A program made the position numbers and the translations under genes. Source: Microbacterium sp. B35-30 (GTDB taxonomy: Bacteria > Actinomycetota > Actinomycetes > Actinomycetales > Microbacteriaceae). Taken from it: DNA of 64,000 nucleotides. Shown piece by piece: positions 17,974 through 27,075 of the stretch; the stretch's first letter is position 1; every line of letters begins with the position of its first letter. The DNA lies in contig NZ_MWLQ01000016.1 of the NCBI RefSeq assembly GCF_010634855.1, positions 1 to 64,000 on the forward strand, in the 5' to 3' direction. The notes beneath the pieces were generated by a model, which searched no databases, was not told the DNA's origin, and was given only the letters and a program-made list of their open reading frames with translations.

Positions 17974-19035
17974 CTACTCCGACGCGCGAGCGATGTCGGA
18001 CAGCTGGCTGCGGCTGAGGCGGACCCCGACGCCCTGCACGAGCTCTTCGACGTGCTGCGGAGCGTACGCGTTCACGATCGGTGCGACGACGAGCCTCTGT
18101 GCGAGCAGCCACGCCAGGGCGACGGCCGCGTCGGGGACACCGAGCTCGGCGCCGACGGCGTCGAGCGCCCGCAGCGTGCGGTTGCCGCGGCGGTTGAGAT
18201 TCGCCGCCAGCTGCGCGCCGCGCACCGAGAGGGCGCCACGGAGCCGGGAACGCTGCCGGCCCGCGAGGAACCCATGCTCGAGCGCATGCGACGGCGTCAC
18301 CGCCATCCCCTGCGCACCCGCGACGAGGCGCAGGTCGGCGTCGAACTCGTGCCGGCGCAGCACGTTGAAGGGGACGTCGAGCACCGTGATTCGCGGATAA
18401 CCCGCCGACGCGAAGATCCGCGCCTCGACCAGCTGCGCGGCGCTGTAGCCGATCACCCCGATCGCGCGGACCTTGCCGGCGCCCACGAGCCACTCGGCGG
18501 TGGCCAGGGTGTCTTCCAGCGATGAGCCGGGGTCGGTCGTCGCATCGAGGTAGAGCACGTCGATCCGGTCGGTGTGCAGCCGCGTCAGGGATGCCTCGAC
18601 GGCGCGGACGAGGTTGACCGGACCGAGCCCTGGATTGTCGGCGTGACCGCCTACCCGTACCGCGAGCACGATGTCGTCGCGCAGCCCGCGCGACTGCAGC
18701 CACTGGCCGATGATGTGCTCGCTTCTGCCGCTCGAGTAGCTGTCGGCGGTGTGCACGACGTTGCCGCCCAACTCGGCGTAGGCATCGAGGATCGCGTGGC
18801 TCGACTCGAGGTCCACGTTCCACCCGAACTCGGCGCCGCCCAGGATCAGCGGGAACACGTCAGCCCCGCTCTCGCCGAGTGCGACGCGAATGCTGCTGCC
18901 GACTCCGGGGCCCTGTACCGGGATCGGCGCGGACGGGTGCAGGCTCGGCGCTGCGGGAGCCTGCGGCGCAGCAGCGGTGACGGCAGCATCCGGGCTCGTC
19001 GGCGGAAGCGTCGAGTCAACGCCGAAGTAAGCCAT
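17974..19035 (-). CDS. Aldo/keto reductase-fold protein lacking most of the catalytic tetrad
   Basis: TIM-barrel AKR-family protein of 353 aa with an Ala/Pro-rich N-terminal extension of about 45 residues. The fold is recognisable (ESGADVFPLILGG, SLTRLHTDRIDVLYL, GKVRAIGVIGYS). At the tetrad positions the usual Asp is His95, Tyr100 is kept, the usual Lys is Arg127 and the usual His is Asp164. Reductase activity in the normal sense is therefore doubtful; a cofactor-binding or regulatory role, like Kv-beta-type AKRs, is possible. A GGGGGGT stretch precedes the ATG. The long upstream region has an AT-rich promoter-like segment. Confidence 0.85.
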   Translation of the reverse strand: MAYFGVDSTLPPTSPDAAVTAAAPQAPAAPSLHPSAPIPVQGPGVGSSIRVALGESGADVFPLILGGAEFGWNVDLESSHAILDAYAELGGNVVHTADSYSSGRSEHIIGQWLQSRGLRDDIVLAVRVGGHADNPGLGPVNLVRAVEASLTRLHTDRIDVLYLDATTDPGSSLEDTLATAEWLVGAGKVRAIGVIGYSAAQLVEARIFASAGYPRITVLDVPFNVLRRHEFDADLRLVAGAQGMAVTPSHALEHGFLAGRQRSRLRGALSVRGAQLAANLNRRGNRTLRALDAVGAELGVPDAAVALAWLLAQRLVVAPIVNAYAPQHVEELVQGVGVRLSRSQLSDIARASE

Positions 19036-19201
19036 GTGCCACCCCCCACGATTCCCCGCGGGGCCTCGTGATCACTGTCCACGCGCCCCCCGGCGCGTAC
19101 TCACAGGCTAGGACAGTCCGGACAGCAGTCCGGTCACTGAGGCGAACTGCCGATAAACATTACATAACGCTTTGATCACGAACCGCCGAACCTTGCGGTT
19201 T

Positions 19202-19221
19202 TGTCCCCCTTTCGGGGGACA
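19202..19221. terminator. Hairpin between pnp and the AKR-like gene
   Basis: TGTCCCCCTTTCGGGGGACA forms an 8-bp perfect stem with a TTTC loop, a second stop for read-through from pnp. Confidence 0.65.
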
Positions 19222-19250
19222 GATTGAGCGATCTGCGGACCGGACGACGA

Positions 19251-19279
19251 ATGCCCGCCCCTCGGTGAGGGGCGGGCAT
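19251..19279. terminator. pnp terminator
   Basis: Perfect 13-bp inverted repeat (ATGCCCGCCCCTC and its complement) around GGT, about 70 bp after the pnp stop on the minus strand. Confidence 0.75.
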
Positions 19280-19349
19280 CCGTGAACCTGCGGGTCTCGT
19301 CCCCGCTGAAGCGGAATCAGCGGGCGGAAGAGCCGTGGGACGGGAGCTT

Positions 19350-21641
19350 TCAGCCTTCGGCGGGAGCCTCCGGGCCTTCGCTGGCCGCGGCGCGACCCTC
19401 CTGGTCGGCGGCCTCTTCGAGCACGGGCTCGAGCGAAAGCTTGCCCCGGTCGTCGATCTTCGTGATCTTCACGAGGAGCTTCTGACCGACGCCGAGCACG
19501 TCTTCGACGTTCTCCACGCGCTTGCCGCCGGCGAGCTTGCGGACCTCGCTGACGTGCAGCAGGCCGTCCTTGCCGGGCAGGAGCGAGATGAACGCGCCGA
19601 ACGTCGCGATCTTCACGACCGTTCCGAGGAACTGCTCGCCGACCTCCGGGTTGGTGGGGTTGGCGATCGCGTTGACCTGGGCGCGGGCGGCCTCGGCCGA
19701 CGGGCCGTCGGTCGCGCCGATGTAGACGGTGCCGTCCTCCTCGATGGAGATCTGGGCGCCGGTCTCGTCCTGGATCGCGTTGATCGTCTTGCCCTTCGGG
19801 CCGATCAGCTCGCCGATCTTGTCGACCGGGATCTGGACGCTGATGACGCGGGGCGCGGTGGGCGCCATCTCGTCGGGACCGTCGATCGCGGCGTTGAGCA
19901 CGCCGAGGATGGTCAGGCGGGCCTCGCGGGCCTGCTGCAGCGCGGCGGTGAGCACCGACGACGGGATGCCGTCGAGCTTCGTGTCGAGCTGGATCGCGGT
20001 GACGAACTCGCTCGTGCCGGCGACCTTGAAGTCCATGTCGCCGAGGGCGTCCTCGGCGCCGAGGATGTCGGTCAGCGCGGCGTAGCGCGTCTGTCCGTCC
20101 ACCTCGTCCGACACGAGACCCATCGCGATGCCGGCGACGGGCGCGCGCAGCGGCACACCCGCGTTCAGCAGCGACAGCGTGGACGCGCAGACCGAGCCCA
20201 TCGACGTCGAGCCGTTGGAGCCGAGAGCCTCGGACACCTGACGGATCGCGTAGGGGAACTCCTCGCGGCTGGGCAGCACCGGCACGAGCGCGCGCTCGGC
20301 GAGGAAGCCGTGCCCGATCTCGCGACGCTTCGGCGAACCGACACGGCCGGTCTCACCGGTCGAGTAGGGCGGGAAGTTGTAGTGGTGCATGTAGCGCTTG
20401 TGCGTGACCGGCGACAGCGAGTCGATCTGCTGCTCCATCTTGAGCATGTTCAGCGTCGTGACACCCAGGATCTGGGTCTCGCCGCGCTGGAAGATCGCCG
20501 AGCCGTGGACGCGCGGGATGACCTGCACCTCGGCGTCGAGCGGACGGATGTCGGCCAGGCCGCGGCCGTCCATGCGGACGCCCTCGGCGAGGATCCGACC
20601 GCGGACGATCGTCTTGGTGACCGACTTGTAGGCGGCCGAGAACTCGAGCGTCGCGACGGCCGGGAGCTCACCCGACTCGACGGCGGCGAGCAGCTCTGCC
20701 TTGACGGCATCCTTCAGCTCGTCGTCGGCGTTCTGACGGTCCTGCTTGTCGGCGATCTGGTAGATCGGGACGAGCTTGTCGTACGCGCGGTGGGCGACGA
20801 AGTCGTAGGTCTGCTGGCTGTACGGCAGGAAGACCGGGAATTCCTTGATCTCCTTCGCCGCGGAGTTCGCGACGACGTTCTGCGCGGCCACGAGCTGCTT
20901 GATGAAGGGCTTCGAGGCCTCGAGGCCCTCGGCCACGACCTGCTCGTTCGGCTTGACGGCGCCGCCCTTGATGAGGTTCCACGAACCCTCGGTGGCCTCG
21001 GCCTCGACCATCATGATCGCGACATCCTCGTTGCCGTCGGCGTCGGTGATGACGCGGCCGGCGACGATGAGGTCGAAGACGGCGTCCTCGAGCTGCGAGA
21101 CGGTCGGGAACGCGATCCACTGATCGGCGTTGTCGCCGTGACCGGGGATGAGCGCGAGGCGCACACCGGCGATCGGGCCGGAGAACGGCAGACCCGAGAT
21201 CTGCGTCGACAGCGAGGCCGCGTTGATCGCGAGCGCGTCGTAGAACTCGCCGGGTGCGATCGAGAGCACGGTCACGACGATCTGCACCTCGTTGCGGAGG
21301 CCGTCGACGAACGACGGACGCAGCGGGCGGTCGATGAGACGGCAGACGAGGATCGCCTCGGTCGAGGGACGACCCTCGCGACGGAAGAACGAGCCGGGGA
21401 TCTTGCCCGCGGCGTACGAGCGCTCTTCGACGTCGACGGTCAGCGGGAAGAAGTCGAAGCCTTCGCGCGGCTGCTTGCCGGCGCTGGTGGCCGAGAGGAG
21501 CATCGTCTCCTCGTCGAGGTACGCGGCGACGGCACCCTGTGCCTGCTGCGCGAGTCGCCCGGTCTCGAACCGGACGGTACGGGTGCCGAAGCGGCCGTTG
21601 TCGAGAACGGCTTCAGCGGCGGTGATTTCAGGACCTTCCAA
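19350..21641 (-). CDS. pnp: Polyribonucleotide nucleotidyltransferase
   Basis: Phosphorolytic 3'-5' exoribonuclease (763 aa) of mRNA decay. It has two RNase PH domains, the catalytic half with [15 protein letters not shown] and [12 protein letters not shown], then KH ([16 protein letters not shown]) and S1 ([18 protein letters not shown]) domains, and a short acidic tail. The start is the TTG at 21641 (reads [16 protein letters not shown]), with AAGGAGAG suitably placed upstream; no ATG or GTG fits. It is not adjacent to rpsO, which lies 22 kb away in the same orientation. A hairpin sits in its leader. Confidence 0.96.
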   Translation of the reverse strand: MEGPEITAAEAVLDNGRFGTRTVRFETGRLAQQAQGAVAAYLDEETMLLSATSAGKQPREGFDFFPLTVDVEERSYAAGKIPGSFFRREGRPSTEAILVCRLIDRPLRPSFVDGLRNEVQIVVTVLSIAPGEFYDALAINAASLSTQISGLPFSGPIAGVRLALIPGHGDNADQWIAFPTVSQLEDAVFDLIVAGRVITDADGNEDVAIMMVEAEATEGSWNLIKGGAVKPNEQVVAEGLEASKPFIKQLVAAQNVVANSAAKEIKEFPVFLPYSQQTYDFVAHRAYDKLVPIYQIADKQDRQNADDELKDAVKAELLAAVESGELPAVATLEFSAAYKSVTKTIVRGRILAEGVRMDGRGLADIRPLDAEVQVIPRVHGSAIFQRGETQILGVTTLNMLKMEQQIDSLSPVTHKRYMHHYNFPPYSTGETGRVGSPKRREIGHGFLAERALVPVLPSREEFPYAIRQVSEALGSNGSTSMGSVCASTLSLLNAGVPLRAPVAGIAMGLVSDEVDGQTRYAALTDILGAEDALGDMDFKVAGTSEFVTAIQLDTKLDGIPSSVLTAALQQAREARLTILGVLNAAIDGPDEMAPTAPRVISVQIPVDKIGELIGPKGKTINAIQDETGAQISIEEDGTVYIGATDGPSAEAARAQVNAIANPTNPEVGEQFLGTVVKIATFGAFISLLPGKDGLLHVSEVRKLAGGKRVENVEDVLGVGQKLLVKITKIDDRGKLSLEPVLEEAADQEGRAAASEGPEAPAEG

Positions 21642-21975
21642 GAGGTCTCTCCTTCTTTGTTTAGGCTCGCACGCGCGTTTCGCGCACGAGCTTGTGCGAA
21701 GGAGCAGGAACAGGCAGATCTCGGCGCGCGGCTGTGCCGCGATTCGCGCCAGCACTGGCCACCAGTAGAAATCCACCCGGCGCCGACGCGACGAGGAGAC
21801 CACCACAGGGGACCAGCTAGCTGCCGGCCTGCTCCGTGAGCTCATGTTGAATTGAGCGGATGCCCGAGGGCAGCCTGTCCGATCCTATCAGTGGTGCCCC
21901 TCCCGGCCCCACTGCCGGTGGGACGCCGGGAAACACCGCATGACATCGTCGTCGGGCGTGCGTAGGGTGGGAGTC
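21642..21975. other. pnp leader and divergent promoter region
   Basis: The 334-bp gap between pnp and the DUF5302 gene. On the pnp side there is an imperfect GC-rich hairpin (21665-21691) and the overlapping inverted repeat GCACGAGCTTGTGC, then a possible TAGGAT box near 21886-21891. On the other side is TAGGGT (21963-21968) for the DUF5302 gene. No coding frame was accepted here. Confidence 0.5.
21963..21968 (+). promoter_or_regulatory. Putative leaderless -10 box of the DUF5302 gene
   Basis: TAGGGT ends seven nucleotides before the ATG at 21976. Confidence 0.5.
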
Positions 21976-22158
21976 ATGAGCACCGACGAGAAGCCGGCGG
22001 GCGCGGCATCCGATGAGATGAAGCGCAAGTTCAAGGAAGCACTCGACAAGAAGAACGCGCAGCACCGCGAAGGAGAATCGCACCTCGACGGCGACTCCTC
22101 GATCCACGGGACCCACGGGGCCGTGACCAAACGCGAGTTCCGCCGCAAGAGCGGTTGA
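21976..22158 (+). CDS. DUF5302 family small protein
   Basis: Charged cytoplasmic protein of 60 aa. Its DEMKRKFKEALDKKNAQ helix and the SSIHGTHGAVTKREFRRKSG end match the actinobacterial DUF5302 family, whose role is unknown. The start at 21976 follows a TAGGGT box by seven nucleotides and discards twelve upstream residues. It is followed after 15 bp by another small acidic gene. Confidence 0.8.
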   Translation: MSTDEKPAGAASDEMKRKFKEALDKKNAQHREGESHLDGDSSIHGTHGAVTKREFRRKSG

Positions 22159-22173
22159 CGATCGAAGGCCGGC

Positions 22174-22359
22174 ATGAGCGAGTTCCGTGAGCGGATCCCG
22201 GACGACGACCGCGACGTCCCGCTCGACGACGACGCCGAGTTCGAGCTGCCTCCTGCCACCCTCGACCCCATGGAGTCGGTCGAGGAGCAGGTCGACGAGC
22301 TCGACCTCGAGGAGCGGGAGTCGGCGATCGAGTCCGGCGAGATCGATACCGACGCCTGA
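22174..22359 (+). CDS. Small acidic hypothetical protein
   Basis: 61-aa protein, very rich in Asp and Glu (RIPDDDRDVPLDDDAEFELP and VEEQVDELDLEERE), with no membrane segment or known motif. It is probably co-transcribed with the DUF5302 gene. I do not recognise a family. The acidic composition and tight spacing support it as real, but its size leaves some doubt. Confidence 0.6.
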   Translation: MSEFRERIPDDDRDVPLDDDAEFELPPATLDPMESVEEQVDELDLEERESAIESGEIDTDA

Positions 22360-22377
22360 CCAAGGGCCTCGCGCGGC

Positions 22378-23175
22378 TTAGCCGGTGAGCCGCTCCACCT
22401 GCCAGCGGTGGATGGCCGGCAGCCATTCCAGCGGGGCCGACGGACCGACGCGCGGATCGTCGCTGTCGGCGCCGTCTCGCACGGCCGTCACGTACGCGCG
22501 ATCCTGCTCGATGCGCGCGCGCACCTCCTCGCCCCTGCCCACTGAGCCGTGGCCGGGAACGACGACATCTACGTCGTCTGCGACGCTGTCGAACAGCTGC
22601 AGCGCGGCGAGATAGTCGTCGATCGGCGTCGCGGCCTCCAGATCGAGGAACGGCATGAGGATGTCGGACAGCATGTCACCGGCGACGAGAACGCCCCGCT
22701 CGGTGATCAACAGCGCCGCATGGCCGGGCGCATGGGCCCGATGCTCGATGACCCGGACGCGCGGGCCGTCCCAGGGCACGAACTCCGCGTCCGGGGGCAG
22801 AGCGGTGATCAGTCCGAGCAGCTCCATGGGGATCTCGTCGGCGTACTCCGGCGGGAGTCCCTCGGCGATGCGATCATTCCAGTCCGTGTGCGACAGCTGG
22901 TCGCGGATGGATGCCGCACAGCGCGCCGTTCCGTATCGGGGCGCATCGCCGAACTCCGCGTGCCAGAGGACGTGGTCCCAGTCGGGGTGCGTCGAGAAGC
23001 CCGCGACGACGGGCTGATCCAGCTCGCGGAGGTCGTTCGCGAGGTCCGCCATCTCGGCGACGGTGATCCCGGGGTCGATGAGCAGCACGCCCGTCGCGCC
23101 CTGCACGATGACCGAGTTGCTCTGGATGAACTCGCTCTCGTGGACGAGGACACCCTCAGCGACGCGTCTCAGCAT
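22378..23175 (-). CDS. Metallo-beta-lactamase fold hydrolase
   Basis: Zn-dependent hydrolase-fold protein of 265 aa. The metal motif reads HPDWDH (63-68), an HxDxDH variant of the usual HxHxDH; downstream ligands are present in APGHAALL, VAGDMLSD and VVPGHGS. The start at 23175 follows GGAAGGA. The substrate is unknown; lactonase- or thioesterase-like activity would be a guess. It lies downstream of dctA on the same strand but is separated from it by a terminator-like hairpin. Confidence 0.85.
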   Translation of the reverse strand: MLRRVAEGVLVHESEFIQSNSVIVQGATGVLLIDPGITVAEMADLANDLRELDQPVVAGFSTHPDWDHVLWHAEFGDAPRYGTARCAASIRDQLSHTDWNDRIAEGLPPEYADEIPMELLGLITALPPDAEFVPWDGPRVRVIEHRAHAPGHAALLITERGVLVAGDMLSDILMPFLDLEAATPIDDYLAALQLFDSVADDVDVVVPGHGSVGRGEEVRARIEQDRAYVTAVRDGADSDDPRVGPSAPLEWLPAIHRWQVERLTG

Positions 23176-23335
23176 CGGCGTCCTTCCCCCTCGCGACCGG
23201 AGTCGGTCGTCATCGGCGCACCCCTGCGCACGGGCCCAGGCTACTCCGCCGGGGGTGGGGGTCGACCGGCGCGGGCGAGCTGGCGATAGCGGCCTGATCC
23301 GAGCCCGGCGGCGGGCGTGCGAGGGCAAAGAAGAA

Positions 23336-23363
23336 GCCCCGACCGTTACCACACAGCCGGGGC
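23336..23363 (-). terminator. Intrinsic terminator downstream of dctA
   Basis: On the minus strand GCCCCG pairs with CGGGGC around a 16-nt loop and is followed by CTTCTTCTTT, a pyrimidine-rich tail. It lies 95 bp after the dctA stop. Confidence 0.65.
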
Positions 23364-23457
23364 GAGACGAATGAGAGTTCGCCTATCACCTCCATCCTAC
23401 CCCGCCGCCGACGCGTCTGCGCCCCGACGCCGGGGCGACGGGGCGCGGACGTGGCGG

Positions 23458-24909
23458 TCAGCGGGTGAACTGAGCCTCGCGCTCGAGCGCACGCCGCTCC
23501 TTGGCCTCGGCCTCAGCGACGGCGGCCTCCTCGAGCCCCTGGACGCCGACGGCCTCGGGCGCCGCCGACATGCCGTCATGATCGGTGCCTGACAGCGTGT
23601 TCTCATCGAACGGGAGCTCGCCCGCGAGAACCCGGCGGGCGCGCCCCGCGTCGAACTCCTTCGTCCACGATCCGATCAGCACCGTCGCGACGGCATTGCC
23701 GGTGAAGTTCGTCAGCGCCCGGCCCTCGGACATGAAGCGGTCGATGCCCACGATGACCCCCACGCCGTTGACGAGATCGGGACGATAGGCCTGGAGGCCC
23801 CCGGCCAGCGTGGCCAGGCCGGCGCCGGTGACGCCCGCCGCGCCCTTCGACGCGATGATCATGAAGACCAGCAGTCCGATCTGCTCGCCGATCGACATCG
23901 GCGCGCCCATACCGCTCGCGATGAACAGCGAGGCCATCGTGAGATAGATCGCCGTCCCGTCGAGGTTGAACGAATAGCCGGTCGGCACAGTGATGCCCAC
24001 GACCGGCTTGGAGACGCCGAGGTGCTCCATCTTGGCGATGAGGCGCGGCAGCGCCGACTCCGACGACGACGTGCCCACGATCAGGAGGTACTCGCGGGCC
24101 AGGTACTTCACGAGGCTGAAGATGTTGACGCGCGTGACGGCGTACAGGAGCGTGCCGAGCACGCCGACGATGAACACGACGCAGGTGATGTAGAACGCGA
24201 TCATGAGCGCGCCGAGCGCCCAGATCGCGGCGATCCCGGTGTTCCCGACGACCGCGGCGATGGCGCCGAAGGCACCGACCGGGGCGAGCCACAGAATCAT
24301 GCCGAGGATGCGGAATACCAGCGCCTGCAGGTGCTTGACCGCGTTCATGATCGGCTGGCCCTTGTCGCCCATCTGCTGGAGCGCGAAGCCGACGAGCAGG
24401 GCGATGAAGAGCACCTGCAGCACGCTCTCGCCGGTGAAGGCCGAGAAGAACGTGGTCGGGATGATCCCGAGGACGAACTCCTGGGTCGTCTTGGCCTCCG
24501 CGGTCGCCTCATAGGTGGAGTTCGCCATGTTGAGGCCCTCGCCCGGGTGCAGCAGGTTGCCGACGACGAGGCCGATGGCGAGCGCGAAGGTCGACATCAC
24601 CATGAAGTACAGCAGCGCCAGCCCGCCGATCTTGCCGACGGTCGCAGCTTTGGCGATCGAGCCGACCCCCACGACGATCGTGCAGAAGATGATCGGGGCG
24701 ATCATCATCTTGATGAGGCCCACGAACGCCTCGCCGAGGGGCTTGAGCGCGACGCCGACGTCCGGCCAGATGAGCCCCACGGCGGCGCCCAGCACGACCG
24801 CGAGGATCACCGACACGTAGAGCCAGGTGTGCTTGTCCCATGCCTGCTTGCCTCGGCGCCAGTTGAAGCCGGGAAGGGTGAACGAAGTCGTCCGGGTCGA
24901 AAGAGCCAT
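23458..24909 (-). CDS. dctA: C4-dicarboxylate:cation symporter (SDF/DctA family)
   Basis: Secondary transporter of 483 aa in the DAACS family with about eight hydrophobic segments plus re-entrant loops. It shows the serine-rich GTSSSESALPRLI loop, the VVGITVPTGYSFNLDGTAIY-type motif and the FTGNAVATVLIG region. A charged helical C-terminal tail follows. The second of two tandem ATGs (24909) is best spaced from AGGAGG. It is divergent from a CitA/DcuS-type kinase and its regulator, which supports C4-dicarboxylate or citrate-like substrates rather than glutamate; the exact substrate is not proven. Confidence 0.9.
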   Translation of the reverse strand: MALSTRTTSFTLPGFNWRRGKQAWDKHTWLYVSVILAVVLGAAVGLIWPDVGVALKPLGEAFVGLIKMMIAPIIFCTIVVGVGSIAKAATVGKIGGLALLYFMVMSTFALAIGLVVGNLLHPGEGLNMANSTYEATAEAKTTQEFVLGIIPTTFFSAFTGESVLQVLFIALLVGFALQQMGDKGQPIMNAVKHLQALVFRILGMILWLAPVGAFGAIAAVVGNTGIAAIWALGALMIAFYITCVVFIVGVLGTLLYAVTRVNIFSLVKYLAREYLLIVGTSSSESALPRLIAKMEHLGVSKPVVGITVPTGYSFNLDGTAIYLTMASLFIASGMGAPMSIGEQIGLLVFMIIASKGAAGVTGAGLATLAGGLQAYRPDLVNGVGVIVGIDRFMSEGRALTNFTGNAVATVLIGSWTKEFDAGRARRVLAGELPFDENTLSGTDHDGMSAAPEAVGVQGLEEAAVAEAEAKERRALEREAQFTR

Positions 24910-24947
24910 CATCGCCTCCTGAGGTGAACAGCCGTTGTCCATGCCGA

Positions 24948-24959
24948 ACCCGATCGGGT
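24948..24959. promoter_or_regulatory. Candidate operator in the dctA/two-component intergenic region
   Basis: ACCCGATCGGGT is a perfect 12-bp palindrome midway between divergent dctA and the kinase gene, a plausible site for the adjacent response regulator. This is inference from position. Confidence 0.4.
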
Positions 24960-25089
24960 CGGCCGTGTCCTCAGAGTGCTCGCCGCCTCGACAGCGGGCG
25001 ATTTGTGGTCGTATTGGTCGCAGGAGGGCCCGGCCCGGACTCACCCTCGACCGGCGAGGATGGAGCCAGCACAGCCACGAGGAGGTCGC

Positions 25090-26349
25090 ATGCGCGCAGA
25101 TGCCCGCCGAGCGAGCGCCGCCTCGCTCGTCTTCTTCGCCGTGGCCGCCGCGGTGGCGATCCTGGTGGTGGTGCTCGCCGTGCTCCTCGTGCTCGACGCG
25201 CAGCGGTCCGCGCGCGTCGAGGCCGAGGAGGTGACCCGCGGCGTGGCGACCTCGATCGCCGTGACGCCGTCCGTCGCCGCCGCACTCGGCGATGACGAGC
25301 CGACCCCCATCCTGCAGCCGCTCGCCCAGGAGATCATGACGGATGCCGGCGTGGACTTCGTCACGATCATGACGCCGGACGGCATCCGCGTCGCCCATCG
25401 CGATCCTGGCGAGATCGGACGGGCTTACCTCGGCACGATCCCCGCGGAGCGTATGCCGCTGACCGAGGAGTTCACAGGAACGCTGGGTCCGTCGGTGCGG
25501 ACGATCGTGCCGATCGAGGCCGACGGTGAGCTCGTCGGCTGGGTGTCGGTGGGCCGCACGGTGGGCAGCATCGCGTCCGATCTCGTTCCCCGGCTGCCGT
25601 TCATCGTCGTGATCGCGCTGGCGGTGCTCGTGGCCGGTCTCGCCGGGGCGCTCTTCGCCAGGCGCACGACACGCCGGCTCGCCGGTGACCTCCCGGCCGG
25701 CAGCATCCGCGATGCCGTCGCATCGTACGAGTCCATCCGTACCCTGGGCGAGGCGCTCCGCGCGCAGACCCACGAGCACGGAAATCGCATGCACACGGCC
25801 GTGTCACTGCTCGAGCTCGGGCGCACGCGCGAGGCCATCGACATCCTCACCGAGACGTCGCGGCAGAGTCAGGCCCTGGTCGACCAGGTCGCCGCACGGC
25901 GCGACGGCGATCCCACCGTGGGCGCGCTGCTGCTGGGCAAGGCCGCCCAGGCCCGCGAGCACGGTGTGCAGTGGAGCGCCGAGATCGATCCCGCCGCGCC
26001 GCGCAGCGTGCTCTCCCCCGTGGATGCGGTCTCGGTGGTCGGGAACCTGATCGACAACGCCTTGGATGCCGCGACAGCGGATGAGCCGCCGCGCTGGGTG
26101 CGCGTCGCGCTTGAGCCGGCCGGGCCCGACGCGCTTCGGATCGTCGTGTCGGACAGCGGGTCCGGCATCCCGGATGAGCTCCTCGAGCGCGTGTTCGAGC
26201 ACGGGTTCTCGACGAAGCCGGCGGGAGCTGACGGCCGCGGCGTCGGGCTCTCCCTCGTACGCTCGATCGTTCGGGATGCGGGCGGCGGCATCTCGATCGC
26301 CTCCGCGCCGACGACGTTCACGGTCCTCCTCCCCGCGAGGCGACCGTGA
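25090..26349 (+). CDS. CitA/DcuS-type sensor histidine kinase without a PAS domain
   Basis: Membrane sensor kinase of 419 aa: TM1 (about 12-34), an extracytoplasmic Cache-like domain (GVDFVTIMTPDGIRVAHRDP), TM2 (about 168-190), then a SpoOB-type phosphoacceptor (His228 in QTHEHGNRMH) and a HATPase domain with NLIDNALDA and GRGVGLSLV. Relatives normally carry a PAS domain between TM2 and the His; here only about 38 residues separate them. GAGGAGG precedes the ATG at 25090. Divergent from dctA and overlapping its response regulator, it probably senses extracellular dicarboxylates. Confidence 0.92.
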   Translation: MRADARRASAASLVFFAVAAAVAILVVVLAVLLVLDAQRSARVEAEEVTRGVATSIAVTPSVAAALGDDEPTPILQPLAQEIMTDAGVDFVTIMTPDGIRVAHRDPGEIGRAYLGTIPAERMPLTEEFTGTLGPSVRTIVPIEADGELVGWVSVGRTVGSIASDLVPRLPFIVVIALAVLVAGLAGALFARRTTRRLAGDLPAGSIRDAVASYESIRTLGEALRAQTHEHGNRMHTAVSLLELGRTREAIDILTETSRQSQALVDQVAARRDGDPTVGALLLGKAAQAREHGVQWSAEIDPAAPRSVLSPVDAVSVVGNLIDNALDAATADEPPRWVRVALEPAGPDALRIVVSDSGSGIPDELLERVFEHGFSTKPAGADGRGVGLSLVRSIVRDAGGGISIASAPTTFTVLLPARRP

Positions 26350-27029
26350 TCGGCGTGCTGCTCGTCGACGACGAAGCACTGACGCTCGAACTGCATCGCA
26401 CGTACGTCGAGAGGCTGGAGGGTTTCCGCGTGGTGGCCGAGTGCAGCGGGGCGAGGGCCGCGGTCGCCGCGATCCTGGAACGACCGGGCGAGATCGACCT
26501 CGTCCTGCTCGACGTCACGATGCCCGACGGCTCAGGCCTCGACGTGCTCCGGCACCTCCGCGCGCGGGCGTCGGACGTCGACGTCATCGCCGTCACGGGG
26601 GTGCGCGATGCCGACGTCGTGCGGCAGATGGTGAGCCTCGGCGTCTTCCAGTACCTCGTGAAGCCCTTCCCGTTCAGCGTCTTCAGGGAACGGCTCGAGC
26701 AGTACCGCGGTTACCGGGAGCGCGCGGCGGAGGCAGCGGGGACGCCGACCCAATCCGAGATCGACGCGCTCCTCGGCGCCTTCCGTCCCTCGGTCCCGGT
26801 GGCGCTGCCCAAGGGCCTCTCGCCCGAGACCCTGGCGAAGGTGACGACGGACGTCCGCGCGCACGGGCCCGTGTCGGCCGTGGAATGCGCCGCACGGCTC
26901 GGGATGTCGCGGGTCGCCGCTCGCCGGTACCTCGAGCATCTCGTCGAGGCCGGGCGCCTCAGCCGTTCGCCGCGCTACGGCGCTCCCGGACGACCGGAGT
27001 CGGAGTACGCCTGGCGCGACGAGGCATGA
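26346..27029 (+). CDS. CitB/DcuR-type response regulator
   Basis: Response regulator of 227 aa, partner of the preceding kinase. The receiver domain has the DDE acidic pair, phospho-acceptor Asp56 (LVLLDVTMPD) and Lys in YLVKPF. The C-terminal part has a winged-helix region (VECAARLGMSRVAARRYLEHL). The GTG start overlaps the kinase stop in GTGA, so translation is coupled. It likely activates dctA; the palindrome at 24948 is a candidate site. Confidence 0.93.
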   Translation: MIGVLLVDDEALTLELHRTYVERLEGFRVVAECSGARAAVAAILERPGEIDLVLLDVTMPDGSGLDVLRHLRARASDVDVIAVTGVRDADVVRQMVSLGVFQYLVKPFPFSVFRERLEQYRGYRERAAEAAGTPTQSEIDALLGAFRPSVPVALPKGLSPETLAKVTTDVRAHGPVSAVECAARLGMSRVAARRYLEHLVEAGRLSRSPRYGAPGRPESEYAWRDEA

Positions 27030-27075
27030 GGCGTACCGTCGGGACGGGCCCGCTCCCATCGATGGACGGACGGCG

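Larger units (their letters stand above)
19036..19349. other. Intergenic region between pnp and the AKR-like gene
   Basis: This 314-bp gap holds two hairpins that can end pnp transcription (19251-19279, 19202-19221), an AT-rich stretch at about 19150-19175 that probably contains the AKR promoter, and two copies of TGATCAC. No reading frame with coding character and no tRNA was seen. Confidence 0.6.

Noticed and set aside
19141..19185. AT-rich stretch upstream of the AKR-like gene considered as a riboswitch
   Set aside because: No match to a known aptamer could be recognised by eye; treated as promoter region.
19335..21839. An 834-codon open frame antisense to pnp
   Set aside because: Low-complexity Arg/Asp/Leu composition and no motif; pnp on the other strand is unambiguous.
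23210..23395. A 61-aa frame with FFFA between dctA and the hydrolase, considered as an attenuation leader peptide
   Set aside because: It overlaps the hairpin better explained as the dctA terminator, and the downstream gene is not a biosynthetic gene.
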